Positions 7,863 through 15,616 of a DNA stretch of 57,318 bases are shown here, piece by piece. The stretch covers positions 1 to 57,318 of the forward strand of contig CAWUIO010000031.1 of assembly GCA_963922455.1 (NCBI GenBank), read 5' to 3'. Made by a program: the position numbers and the translations under genes. A model generated the notes under the pieces. It ran no database searches. It was not told the DNA's origin and worked only from the letters and a program-made list of their open reading frames with translations. Each line of letters opens with the position of its first letter. Position 1 is the stretch's first letter. Source of the DNA: CAWUIO01 sp963922455 (GTDB taxonomy: Bacteria > Bacteroidota > Bacteroidia > Cytophagales > Microscillaceae).

Positions 7863-9041
7863 TTATAGTTTCTCAACAACCATAGCCGAAGCACCCCCAC
7901 CCCCATTACAAATGGCAGCGAGTCCCATTTCTTTATCTTTTTTGTCAAGGGCGTTTAGTAAGGTCGTAACGATACGAGACCCCGAGCATCCTAGAGGGTG
8001 GCCCAAGGAAACCGATCCTCCGTGTACATTCACAACAGCAGGATCGATGCCCAGCTCCGTGTAAAAGGCCATGGTTACAGATGAGAATGCCTCATTGACT
8101 TCAAAAAGATCAATATCGGCTTGCTTGAGCCCGGCCAGTTGTAAGGCCTTAGGAGCCGCAATGGTAGGGGCGGTCGTAAACCAGAAGGGTTCGTGGGCCG
8201 CATCGGCAAAACTGACGATTTTGGCGATGGGTTTTACGCCCAAAGCATCGGCTTTTTCTTTGCTCATCAAGACAACGGCCGAAGCCCCATCATTGAGGGT
8301 AGAAGCATTGGCGGCGGTCACGGTACCTTCTTTTTCAAAGGCAGGTCTCAGCTTAGAGATTTTATCAAATTTTACATTTTTAGGCTCTTCATCCTCGTCA
8401 AAGGTAATCGGGTCGCCTTTTCGTTGCGGAATTTCTACGGGAACGATTTCAGACTTGAAGTTACCGTTTTCGGTATTCTCGATACTTTTCTGGTAAGAAC
8501 CGATGGCAAATTCATCTTGCATCTCCCGGGTCAAGTTATACTTGGCAGCCGTAGCATCGGCCGAGAATCCCATGGCTTTATGATTGTAGGCATCGGTCAA
8601 GCCATCAAATGACAAACCATCGATGGATTTTACGTCGCCAAATTTGTAGCCAAAGCGGGATTTCATAAGGTAGTGGGGTACATTACTCATGGCTTCCATT
8701 CCACCGGCTACGATTACATCTTGGTGGCCCAACATAATAGACTGGCTGGCCATCATGATAGCTTTCATACCCGAAGAGCAAACTTTATTGATGGTGGTAG
8801 CTGGTACGTTTTCTCCGATGCCCGCCAGGATTCCAGCTTGACGCGCTGGGGCCTGCCCTAAGCCGGCAGAAAGAACATTACCCATATATACTTCTTGTAC
8901 TTCCTTGGCGTCTACTTGAGCTTTTTCTAAGGCTCCCTTGATAGCAAAAGCGCCTAACTGGGTAGCTGTAAAAGAGGACAAAGAGCCCATAAACGCCCCT
9001 AATGGCGTGCGGACAGCAGAGATGATAAATACTTCTTTCAT
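7863..9041 (-). CDS. Acetyl-CoA C-acetyltransferase (thiolase)
   Basis: Biosynthetic-type thiolase that condenses two acetyl-CoA or cleaves acetoacetyl-CoA. It is 392 aa from the ATG at 9041, where MKEVFIISAVRTPLG matches the family N-terminus; the frame stays open further upstream into repeat R3, but that part is not protein-like. The nucleophilic Cys88 lies in NKVCSSGMKA. The His motif VHGGSVSLGHPLGCSG contains the second catalytic Cys, and the C-terminal CNGGGGASAM is intact. The usual GGAIALGHP is GGSVSLGHP here. It is monocistronic: terminator downstream, repeat elements upstream. Confidence 0.95.
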   Translation of the reverse strand: MKEVFIISAVRTPLGAFMGSLSSFTATQLGAFAIKGALEKAQVDAKEVQEVYMGNVLSAGLGQAPARQAGILAGIGENVPATTINKVCSSGMKAIMMASQSIMLGHQDVIVAGGMEAMSNVPHYLMKSRFGYKFGDVKSIDGLSFDGLTDAYNHKAMGFSADATAAKYNLTREMQDEFAIGSYQKSIENTENGNFKSEIVPVEIPQRKGDPITFDEDEEPKNVKFDKISKLRPAFEKEGTVTAANASTLNDGASAVVLMSKEKADALGVKPIAKIVSFADAAHEPFWFTTAPTIAAPKALQLAGLKQADIDLFEVNEAFSSVTMAFYTELGIDPAVVNVHGGSVSLGHPLGCSGSRIVTTLLNALDKKDKEMGLAAICNGGGGASAMVVEKL

Positions 9042-9104
9042 ATGAATATTCGGTGAATGATTTAGTTTTAAGATAAAAAAGATATGCCGAAGCCCATTAA
9101 AGGT

Positions 9105-9285
9105 TAAGCAACTGTTTAAATTTAATTGTACGGGCTGCAAAGGGCCATTTTAAAATAGAAATACGGGAACCTGATTTCATCAAATTTATCGCCCATAGCC
9201 CCTGCTATGCGCTCAAAATGTGATCTCATCAGAACCCAAAACTGACCCTTTTCGCCGACATAAACTAAACTTAAACAGTTTCTAA
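9105..9285 (-). repeat. R3 MITE-like element, copy 1
   Basis: 181 bp. Read on the minus strand it begins TTAGAAACTGTTTAAG and ends with the near-inverse TTTAAACAGTTGCTTAA, so it has about 20-bp imperfect terminal inverted repeats. Its inner part matches 29281-29447 closely over most of its length, including TGTCGGCGA, TTCTGATGA and TTTGATGAAATCAGGTTCCC, plus a hairpin CATAGC-agg-GGCTATG type. No ORF is present. It lies upstream of the thiolase. Confidence 0.75.
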
Positions 9286-9414
9286 GTTAAACCAAAAATC
9301 AGGAGAAAAAAAATGATACACCTCAAGAAACCCGTATAGTTTCTTGCTAAATAAGGGCTTGTCTAGGTGATTTTTACTTAATTAACAAGCTTAGCCCCCT
9401 TTCTGGTTCGAACT
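9286..9414. other. Spacer with an inverted repeat
   Basis: Between R3 copy 1 and R1 copy B there is no coding frame. CAAGAAAC (9324-9331) and GTTTCTTG (9339-9346) form an 8-bp stem with a 7-nt loop. No T tract follows, so it is not a convincing terminator. Confidence 0.4.
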
Positions 9415-9542
9415 GGCTTAGGGATGGAGCGGCCTGTTTGAGCTCGCCGCTGGATGCGCGGGGGCCAGCGAGTAGCGAGAGCCCGACCCGCGCCAGCAAG
9501 AGTGGGTACCTTGGCAGGAAGGAAAAGGCGCGGGTAAGCCCC
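9415..9542 (+). repeat. R1 element copy B
   Basis: 128 bp, starting GGCTTAGGGATGGAGCGG and ending GGGTAAGCCCC. The ends GGCTTA/TAAGCC are complementary. The distal hairpin arms CCCGCGCC (9487-9494) and GGCGCGGG (9527-9534) close a 32-nt loop. The central module is of the CGCTGG...CCAGCG stem type, and the small-loop motif is GCGAGAGC. It is the only copy, with F, that is not close downstream of a stop codon. Confidence 0.9.
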
Positions 9543-9690
9543 TTTTTTTCTCAATTTAAAGCGGGAATGAGGCTTTATTTTGCTGGTGTATTTAGGGAGG
9601 TTGAGGGCTATGTGCTTGATTACGAAATGCTTAAATGTCTAAAGAGGATTTCTTAGTACATTTTTAACAGGAGAACTTGTAAACTTTACG

Positions 9691-9698
9691 TAATTTTG
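9691..9698 (+). promoter_or_regulatory. -7 box of the thioredoxin-like gene
   Basis: TAATTTTG is an exact match to the Bacteroidota -7 consensus. Transcription would start a few bases later, at or after the upstream ATG at 9701, so the ATG at 9731 is the better start for the gene. No good -33 TTTG is seen. Confidence 0.5.
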
Positions 9699-9730
9699 CG
9701 ATGTTCGACCATTGGATAAATTCAATTTGT

Positions 9731-10354
9731 ATGAAACAATTATTTGGTGGAGTACTTATACTTGCGGTTTTGGTAGTAAGCAGCGCTTATTTTTTACCCC
9801 GCACAAGTGAGGATAAAGGGCCTAATGCAGACTTAAAACCAGCCTCAGAATTGTCCTTAGAGGCGGAAGGTCCTGTACAATGGATGACTTTTGAAGAGGC
9901 CGTGGCCCAGTCTAAAGCCGATGCCGCCAATCCGGATGCCCAGCCCAAGCATATCTTTATTGATGTATATACCGATTGGTGTGGCTGGTGTAAAGTAATG
10001 GATAAGCAGACGTTCAGCAACCCAGAAATTGCTAAAAATTTGAATAAATATTTTTATCCGGTCAAGTTTAACGCCGAACAGCGGGAGGCCATAGAGTTTA
10101 AAGGGAATACCTTCAAATACGTGGCCCAGGGGTCCAAGGGCTACCATGAATTGGCCGCTGCCTTGCTCCAAGGTAAATTAAGCTACCCTACGGTGGTTTT
10201 TATGGATGACCAAATGCGCCTCATTCAGGCGATCCCCGGATTTCTCAAACCGGCCCAATTTGAACCCATCGTGAAGTTTATCGGAGAAGGCCGGTACCGG
10301 GATACAAAATGGGATGAATATTCTAAATCTTTTCAGTCCAGTTTAAACGACTAG
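9731..10354 (+). CDS. Thioredoxin-fold protein, membrane anchored or periplasmic
   Basis: 207 aa from the ATG at 9731; MKQLFGGVLILAVLVV is a signal anchor or signal peptide, and an upstream in-frame ATG at 9701 is disfavoured by the promoter position. The thioredoxin fold carries the redox pair in DWCGWCKVM, followed by the DUF255/thioredoxin_7-type segment TFSNPEIAKNLNKYF and a cis-Pro strand SYPTVVF. The likely role is disulfide reduction or exchange in the cell envelope. It ends at its own terminator and is not obviously in an operon. Confidence 0.85.
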   Translation: MKQLFGGVLILAVLVVSSAYFLPRTSEDKGPNADLKPASELSLEAEGPVQWMTFEEAVAQSKADAANPDAQPKHIFIDVYTDWCGWCKVMDKQTFSNPEIAKNLNKYFYPVKFNAEQREAIEFKGNTFKYVAQGSKGYHELAAALLQGKLSYPTVVFMDDQMRLIQAIPGFLKPAQFEPIVKFIGEGRYRDTKWDEYSKSFQSSLND

Positions 10355-10376
10355 ACAGGCCCGAGCTTTAATATGT

Positions 10377-10408
10377 GCCACTCCGGGCTTCCCGGGGTGG
10401 CTTTTTTG
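10377..10408 (+). terminator. Intrinsic terminator of the thioredoxin-like gene
   Basis: GCCACTCCGGG and CCCGGGGTGGC form an 11-position stem around CTT, followed by six T residues. It lies 23 bp after the stop codon. Confidence 0.85.
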
Positions 10409-10435
10409 TTTGGTTTTTAGGTATAAGGAAGCGCT

Positions 10436-11521
10436 ATGAAACCATTAAACTTTTATCCAGGCCCCTCGAGGACCTACGATGCCCTGCCTCAATACTTTGC
10501 CGAAGCCTGCGCAAGGGGCATAAGCAGCATTAACCACCGTAGCCCGGAGTTTGTAGACCTCTCTCGGAAGACGATTGGCTGGCTAAAAAGTAAACTGGAC
10601 ATCCCGGAGGAGTATGGGGTATATTATGTCACATCGGCCACCGAATGCTGGGAAATTTTGGCGCAATCTCTCATAAAAAGCTCCAGTTTTCATCTATTTG
10701 ATGGGGCATTTGGGGAAAAAGCTTGGAAATACACCCAAAAGCTAAAACCCCATTCTGAGCAAATCGTAGGGCATTCTTTTCAAGAAAGGGGCCTGCCTGG
10801 GCCAAGGCAACTGCGGGAATTACTGCCTGGCCCTTGTGAAATGATTGCCTTGACCCATAGTGAAACCTCCAGGGGCAGCTTACTGCCCCAGGCCTATGTG
10901 CAAGCCCTAAGGGAGGAGTTTCCGGAGCCTCTGATTGCCCTGGATGCCACGTCTTCTTTGGCGGGAGCCTATTTGGATTTTCGGCAAGTGGATGCAGTGT
11001 ACGCCTCGGTTCAAAAGTGTTTGGGTTTGCCGGCCGGTATGGGAATTTTGATCTTATCCCCCCGGGCCCAGGCCCGGGCTAATGAAATTGGAGAACATGC
11101 GCATTACAATAGCCTGAACTTCCTCATGGAAAAAATGGAAAACTGGCAGACGACCTATACCCCCAATGTCGTGATGATTTATATGTTGATGCGGGTTTTA
11201 GAGGCGATGCCCTCCATTCACGAAACAGACGCTTTGCTCCGGGAAAGAGCCCATCGGTATTATTCGTTTTTTGCAGACTATCCTGGCTTTGGCCCGCTGG
11301 TCGAGGGGGAAACCCAGTCCTATACCGTGATTTGCCTACAAGGGGCGCCAGAACGGGTCGAAAAAATCAAGCAATCGGCCCGGGAAGCGGGCCTTATTTT
11401 AGGCAATGGCTATGGGCCTTGGAAGCAAACGAGCTTCCGGATAGCCAATTTTCCCGCCATTCCGGAAGGAGAAATAAAAACTCTTTTGGAATTCTTGCGA
11501 ACTTACGCTGAAAATATATAA
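10436..11521 (+). CDS. Class V aminotransferase, phosphoserine aminotransferase-like
   Basis: 361-aa PLP enzyme. The start MKPLNFYPGPSRTY and the glycine/serine segment YYVTSATECWE match the SerC/class V family, and the PLP lysine is in VYASVQKCLGLPAGMG. SINHRSPEF corresponds to the SHRS-type substrate loop. The exact substrate is uncertain: it may be phosphoserine aminotransferase or another alanine/serine-glyoxylate-type enzyme, and no other serine pathway gene is nearby. The downstream marC-like gene has its own promoter overlapping the 3' end of this gene. Confidence 0.85.
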   Translation: MKPLNFYPGPSRTYDALPQYFAEACARGISSINHRSPEFVDLSRKTIGWLKSKLDIPEEYGVYYVTSATECWEILAQSLIKSSSFHLFDGAFGEKAWKYTQKLKPHSEQIVGHSFQERGLPGPRQLRELLPGPCEMIALTHSETSRGSLLPQAYVQALREEFPEPLIALDATSSLAGAYLDFRQVDAVYASVQKCLGLPAGMGILILSPRAQARANEIGEHAHYNSLNFLMEKMENWQTTYTPNVVMIYMLMRVLEAMPSIHETDALLRERAHRYYSFFADYPGFGPLVEGETQSYTVICLQGAPERVEKIKQSAREAGLILGNGYGPWKQTSFRIANFPAIPEGEIKTLLEFLRTYAENI

Positions 11522-11526
11522 TTTTG
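11494..11526 (+). promoter_or_regulatory. Promoter of the marC-like gene
   Basis: CTTG (11494-11497), a 21-nt spacer and TAATTTTG (11519-11526) give the same geometry as the purC promoter. It overlaps the end of the aminotransferase gene and leaves a leader of roughly 80 nt before the ATG at 11614. Confidence 0.55.
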
Positions 11527-11613
11527 CGTGAATTAGAATTGTACAAAATATAATTCTATTATTCAGAATAATATTTGGTTTAACTGCTATTTATAGCCAA
11601 ATTTTAGAAGCCT

Positions 11614-12180
11614 ATGTTCAACTTTAAAGAAATCGTGTCCGTTTCTCTGGTTTTGTTTTCAGTGATAGATATCTTGGGTTCTATTCCCATTATCTTGGAT
11701 TTGAAGCGCAAGGTGGGAGCTATACAGTCAGAAAAAGCTACTCTAGTTGCGGGGATCATCATGTTTCTGTTTCTCTTCTTAGGAGAGTCTATTTTGAAGT
11801 TGTTTGGCCTGGATGTGGCCTCGTTTGCCATTGCTGGAGGGCTCGTGATCTTTTTTATCGGCTTAGAAATGGTATTGGGTATTCACCTTTTTCACGCCGA
11901 ACCTCAGGCCACCGGTAGCTCGATTGTGCCCTTGGCTTTTCCGCTTATTGCCGGAGCAGGGACGATGACGACTATTGTGAGCCTTCGGGCCGAGTATTCG
12001 CAGTTTAATGTGGTAGTGGGTATCATCTTGAACCTGGTTTTTGTATATCTGGTGCTCAAAAGTTCCTCTTGGATTGAGAAACAACTGGGGCAGGCTGGCA
12101 CAGATGTCTTGCGGAAAATTTTTGGAGTGATTTTACTGGCCATTGCCGTGAAGTTAATCAAAACCAACCTGTTGGTATAG
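11614..12180 (+). CDS. MarC family integral membrane protein
   Basis: 188 aa, almost entirely hydrophobic, with about six TM helices, matching the MarC/UPF0056 family in length and in motifs such as FSVIDILGSIPIIL near the N-terminus, AGGLVIFFIGLEM and PLIAGAGTMTTIV. The family's substrate is not established; the old link to antibiotic resistance is not supported. It has its own promoter and terminator and is therefore monocistronic. Confidence 0.92.
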   Translation: MFNFKEIVSVSLVLFSVIDILGSIPIILDLKRKVGAIQSEKATLVAGIIMFLFLFLGESILKLFGLDVASFAIAGGLVIFFIGLEMVLGIHLFHAEPQATGSSIVPLAFPLIAGAGTMTTIVSLRAEYSQFNVVVGIILNLVFVYLVLKSSSWIEKQLGQAGTDVLRKIFGVILLAIAVKLIKTNLLV

Positions 12181-12204
12181 TCTTATTTTTTTGATATTTT
12201 TTCC

Positions 12205-12238
12205 GCCCGGTGTGCTTTGGTGCATCGGGCATTTTTTT
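12205..12238 (+). terminator. Intrinsic terminator of the marC-like gene
   Basis: GCCCGGTGTGC and GTGCATCGGGC pair with two mismatches around TTTG, followed by A and seven T residues. It begins 24 bp past the stop codon and directly abuts R1 copy C. Confidence 0.8.
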
Positions 12239-12370
12239 GGGGCTGTCCCTCGCCCTCAGGGTAAGTAGCCCTTTGAAAACCGGTTTGGGGCGAGGGCCGG
12301 GCTTTCGCTACTCGCTGCCTTTCCCCGCCGGGCCTACACGAGCTCAAACATGCCGCTCTATCCCTCAGCC
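12239..12370 (-). repeat. R1 element copy C
   Basis: 132 bp, minus orientation. It starts GGCTGAGGGATAGAGCGG at 12370 and ends GGACAGCCCC at 12239, with terminal GGCTG/CAGCC paired. The distal hairpin arms are CCCTCGCCC and GGGCGAGGG (12288-12296 and 12247-12255), a 9-bp stem with a 32-nt loop. It has the GGCCC-type central module and GCGAAAGC. It is antisense to marC and begins right after the marC terminator. Confidence 0.9.
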
Positions 12371-12533
12371 AATAAGAAGTGTGGGCTCCTGATTTTGCTA
12401 AGTCCCATTCTTCATAATTACAAGATATTTCTGGTTTTTTCTTAGATTTGTCTAAGACCATGTTTTGTGATTGCCCAGGCTTGTACAGGTGAGCAAGAAT
12501 GACAGTGGCTTGAAAAAAATCTCCTCATACGCT

Positions 12534-14102
12534 ATGAAGATACAAACTATTTTCCCAAAAAGGCTTGGCCTTACTTTTTTCTTCCTCTTTGTCCTCCTCT
12601 TACACCAAGCCTGTAAAGATGAGGAAAACCCAGTAGATACCGAGCTGGAAGTTGTAGAAAGTATCCAGGTACAGCTCAACCCCAGTGGTTTTGCTCCTTT
12701 AAGCGCCCAGGTAAACCTAAGTACCCGGGGCGATGTCGCGGTACGTATCCGAGTGATAGGACAAAGAGGAAGCGACTCCGATGTGGTCCACACGTTCCCT
12801 CAGTCGGGTAATAGCTTTACTTTGCCTGTATTAGGTCTATATCCCAATACCTTAAACCAAGTAGAACTGATCTTTTTGGATGGCTTGGGCAATGAAATAG
12901 CCACCGAAAGCCTAGAAATTCAAACCGGCCCCTTAATTTCCGAAATGCCCAGTGTACGTATTGATGTACCCGACGGGGGAGCAGCCAAACCCGGGATGAA
13001 TTTGGTAAATTATTTTGGGCACAGTGGTACTTTTTTGCCTCAAAGACCTTTTGTGTTCGACAAATTTGGAGATATCCGTTGGTATATAGACTTTACAGCG
13101 CATCCTACTTTATCCAGTTTGTTTTTTGATAATGGTATGGAGCGCCTCCAAAATGGTAATTTTATCTTCGGAGATGGCAATAGCGCGGCCCTCTACGAAA
13201 TCAATATGTTGGGCGAAGTAGTCAATACCTGGAGTTTACAAAATTATACCTTCCATCATCACGTACGAGAAAAGCCTAATGGGAATTTTCTGGTGACTGT
13301 TAATAAAAACGGGCTCCCTACTGTAGAAGACTTTATCATCGAGATAGACCGGAATAGCGGAGGTATTGTCCGGGAATGGGATTTGAATGTTTCTCTGGAT
13401 AATACACGCAGAGCTTGGCCAACCACCCGGGCCGATTTGAATATTGACTGGTTTCACGGCAATGCCATCGAGTTTAGCCCAAGGGATAACTCGATCATTG
13501 TGTCCGGACGCACCCAAGGCACGGTCAAATTATCCTCCAATAATCAAGTAATCTGGATTCTGGCCCCCCACCGTGGCTGGTTTACCTCAGGCAGGGGAGA
13601 AGATCTCAAGCAATTTCTCTTACAACCTCTGGATGCCCAAGGCAATGCCATTAGCGATAGTTTGGTGCTGGACGGGGCCGAAAACCATCCAGAATTTGAG
13701 TGGGCTTGGTACCAACATTCTCCCATCATCCTGCCCAATGGCAACTTGATGCTATTTGACAATGGAGATAACCGTAATTATACCGTAGGGTCAGAGTATA
13801 GCCGAGCGGTTGAGTACAAAATTGATGAATCTCAGAAGACAATCCAACAAATATGGACCTACGGAAAGGAGCGAGGAGGGGAAATTAAGAGTAGTATTGT
13901 ATCTAAAGTTATATACTACGAGGATGTAGACCATGTATTGTATACCCCCGGAGCTGTGCGGTTTGGGGGAGAAGATTATGGGAAGGTGCTTGAAATAGAT
14001 AGGCTTAGTGGTGACGTGGTATTTGAGGCAACAGTGAGTCCGCCGATTGCTCCCTTTGGCATAACTTTTCACAATGTGCACCGGATGAGGCTATATCCTT
14101 AA
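12534..14102 (+). CDS. Arylsulfotransferase-like lipoprotein (ASST family)
   Basis: 522 aa from the ATG at 12534, chosen because it gives a lipoprotein signal peptide (MKIQTIFPKR, hydrophobic core, LHQAC near residue 29); the frame is open from 12471 but that part is not signal-like. An Ig-like N-terminal region (about 40-130) precedes a beta-propeller region typical of aryl-sulfate sulfotransferases, with FHHHVREKPNGNFL, HGNAIEFSP and WYQHSPIILPNGNLMLFDNG. The His in the last motif aligns with the catalytic His of the family. It would transfer sulfate between phenolic compounds in the periplasm. No partner gene is adjacent, and the real substrate is unknown. Confidence 0.85.
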   Translation: MKIQTIFPKRLGLTFFFLFVLLLHQACKDEENPVDTELEVVESIQVQLNPSGFAPLSAQVNLSTRGDVAVRIRVIGQRGSDSDVVHTFPQSGNSFTLPVLGLYPNTLNQVELIFLDGLGNEIATESLEIQTGPLISEMPSVRIDVPDGGAAKPGMNLVNYFGHSGTFLPQRPFVFDKFGDIRWYIDFTAHPTLSSLFFDNGMERLQNGNFIFGDGNSAALYEINMLGEVVNTWSLQNYTFHHHVREKPNGNFLVTVNKNGLPTVEDFIIEIDRNSGGIVREWDLNVSLDNTRRAWPTTRADLNIDWFHGNAIEFSPRDNSIIVSGRTQGTVKLSSNNQVIWILAPHRGWFTSGRGEDLKQFLLQPLDAQGNAISDSLVLDGAENHPEFEWAWYQHSPIILPNGNLMLFDNGDNRNYTVGSEYSRAVEYKIDESQKTIQQIWTYGKERGGEIKSSIVSKVIYYEDVDHVLYTPGAVRFGGEDYGKVLEIDRLSGDVVFEATVSPPIAPFGITFHNVHRMRLYP

Positions 14103-14238
14103 TTAGAAATTTTGTAGGCTTTCAATTTGCCCAAACTAATTTCAATTGAGCAGCGTGAATCCAATCCTGCCCAGGGGCTAAACATTTTATCATGCTTAGT
14201 CCCAAGGCAAGACTGTCTTCACTCTTTACTCATTTATT

Positions 14239-14982
14239 TTAGTGATCATAGCCCTCGCTCGTGTCACTTTCAGTGGGCTTTTTACCCTCGATCATTTCCT
14301 CGATTTCATCCATGAGTTTTTTCACCTCAGGATCTTCTTTGTAAGGATCGATACCCATATTCATGCGTTTGTCATTTTCAAAGATGTTATACCCTTTGTC
14401 AATTAGGATATCAAAGTAGTAGTTGAAGAGGTAGACTTCTTGGTCGTATGTATTCTTTTTGGGTGCTTCCCCTCCGGTTGTGGCAATGATTTGTTTTTTG
14501 AATGTTTCTAAAACGTCCAAAATATCTTCCCGGCTCATATTATCGGGGTCTTTTCCTTCTTTCATGATTTTTTCTACCTCAGACCATTTATACGCTTGAA
14601 TGCCTAATGAAGGAGGGCGGGTGAATGTTTTTATGGTTTCTCCGTCTCTGAAGCGCTCTTTGACAAAGATTCGCATACGGTTCTTTTCTTGATTAAAGAG
14701 GTAAATAAGTCCCATTTCGTCATCTTTGGGTTGTACCGTATATTTAAAAGATTTGTCCTTTTGCTTCTCCACTTCTATAATGGGTAAACGCATGGCTCGG
14801 GTTTGATTATTTCTATCTCGAATATCTTTGAAATTCGTAAAAACAACCAAAGAAGAATCGTCTTTGAATTCAATTTGGCTAACTCGGCCATCGGCATAGA
14901 CGATCCACTTACCTTTGGGGCTCTGGGCCAAGAGGATGGAGAAACTCAATAAGGCTAGACTAAGGGATAAGAATTTTTTCAT
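14239..14982 (-). CDS. Secreted protein of unknown function, paralogue of 28544-29257
   Basis: 247 aa with a signal peptide (MKKFLSLSLALLSFSILLAQ). The N-terminal half is beta-rich (WIVYADGRVSQIEFKDDSS), the middle is helical, and the acidic tail ends SDTSEGYDH. It shares layout and phrases with the protein at 28544: DGxxxxxEFxxDSSL near the start, a MRxFV strand near residue 100, PPxxxGIxxY, and xDxGxNIFE/D near the C-terminus. No catalytic motif is recognised. It is convergent with the arylsulfotransferase-like gene. Confidence 0.75.
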   Translation of the reverse strand: MKKFLSLSLALLSFSILLAQSPKGKWIVYADGRVSQIEFKDDSSLVVFTNFKDIRDRNNQTRAMRLPIIEVEKQKDKSFKYTVQPKDDEMGLIYLFNQEKNRMRIFVKERFRDGETIKTFTRPPSLGIQAYKWSEVEKIMKEGKDPDNMSREDILDVLETFKKQIIATTGGEAPKKNTYDQEVYLFNYYFDILIDKGYNIFENDKRMNMGIDPYKEDPEVKKLMDEIEEMIEGKKPTESDTSEGYDH

Positions 14983-15616
14983 AAGTATAATGTATTGTAA
15001 TCGTTTGTACGGAAGCGAACAGGCTTGGTTAATGCTCCGGGAGCTTTATCAATTTTCTTTTTTAATTTTTAAGCAAACCCATCTTTTAATAAGCTTGACA
15101 GCTTGGGGGAGGGGTGGTTTTTTTCCAAAAGCATATCCCTCACTTTGTCTTTTTTTCAATAGATTGTGTCCTTGATCAAGGATGGTACCCTAAAAGCAGG
15201 CCCCATCACCAAGATTGCCACCTATGAGGCAGGTCTGTTTTGATAGATGATTTGGGCTGGTAAACTAGCGCTAATCTATACGAAATAGGAGAATATAGAG
15301 AGTAAGAAATGTGTTTGGGGTTTTATTTGCCTGGGTGAATTAGATAAAAGCTCAGTTTAAAATACTTAAGTAGCACTGATTTATTACAAGAATTTACTTT
15401 TAGCCCAAAAATAGGGCATTTTTTCTCTTGATATTCCATTTTTAATCCTTCTTAGGGGAAGGTTTCATTTTTTTTAGCTAAATGGAGAAACTTGTAAACT
15501 TCCTTGACAGCACTGACGTGTTAGACCTATACCACATAATCTAGGATGACCTCCAGATTATTATGCCCAATACGCTTAAGCCAAAGGCGAGAAGCTAATT
15601 TTTTTTATTGTCAAAA
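14983..15616. other. Non-coding gap of about 630 bp
   Basis: Divergent region between the secreted protein and the 7TM histidine kinase. I see no credible gene. A 26-codon stretch at about 15163-15240 looks mildly protein-like but has no start. GCCC (15403-15406) and GGGC (15414-15417) followed by a T run form only a weak hairpin. No R1 or R3 copy is present and no clear -7 box was found. Confidence 0.4.

Noticed and set aside
9041..9140. Longer thiolase start at 9140.
   Set aside because: The extra 33 residues are encoded partly by R3 and do not match the family; the ATG at 9041 gives the normal N-terminus.
9402..9420. GGTTCGAACT looked like a tRNA T-loop.
   Set aside because: The flanking bases do not form the T stem, and no acceptor, D or anticodon arms are present; no tRNA gene was found.
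15163..15240. A 26-codon stretch with protein-like composition upstream of the 7TM kinase.
   Set aside because: There is a stop directly before it, no start codon, and no recognisable similarity; probably chance or an unidentifiable remnant.
9676..15501. CTTGTAAACTT occurs upstream of both the thioredoxin-like gene (9676-9686) and the 7TM kinase (15491-15501).
   Set aside because: An 11-base match between two places is expected many times by chance in 57 kb, and it is not palindromic.
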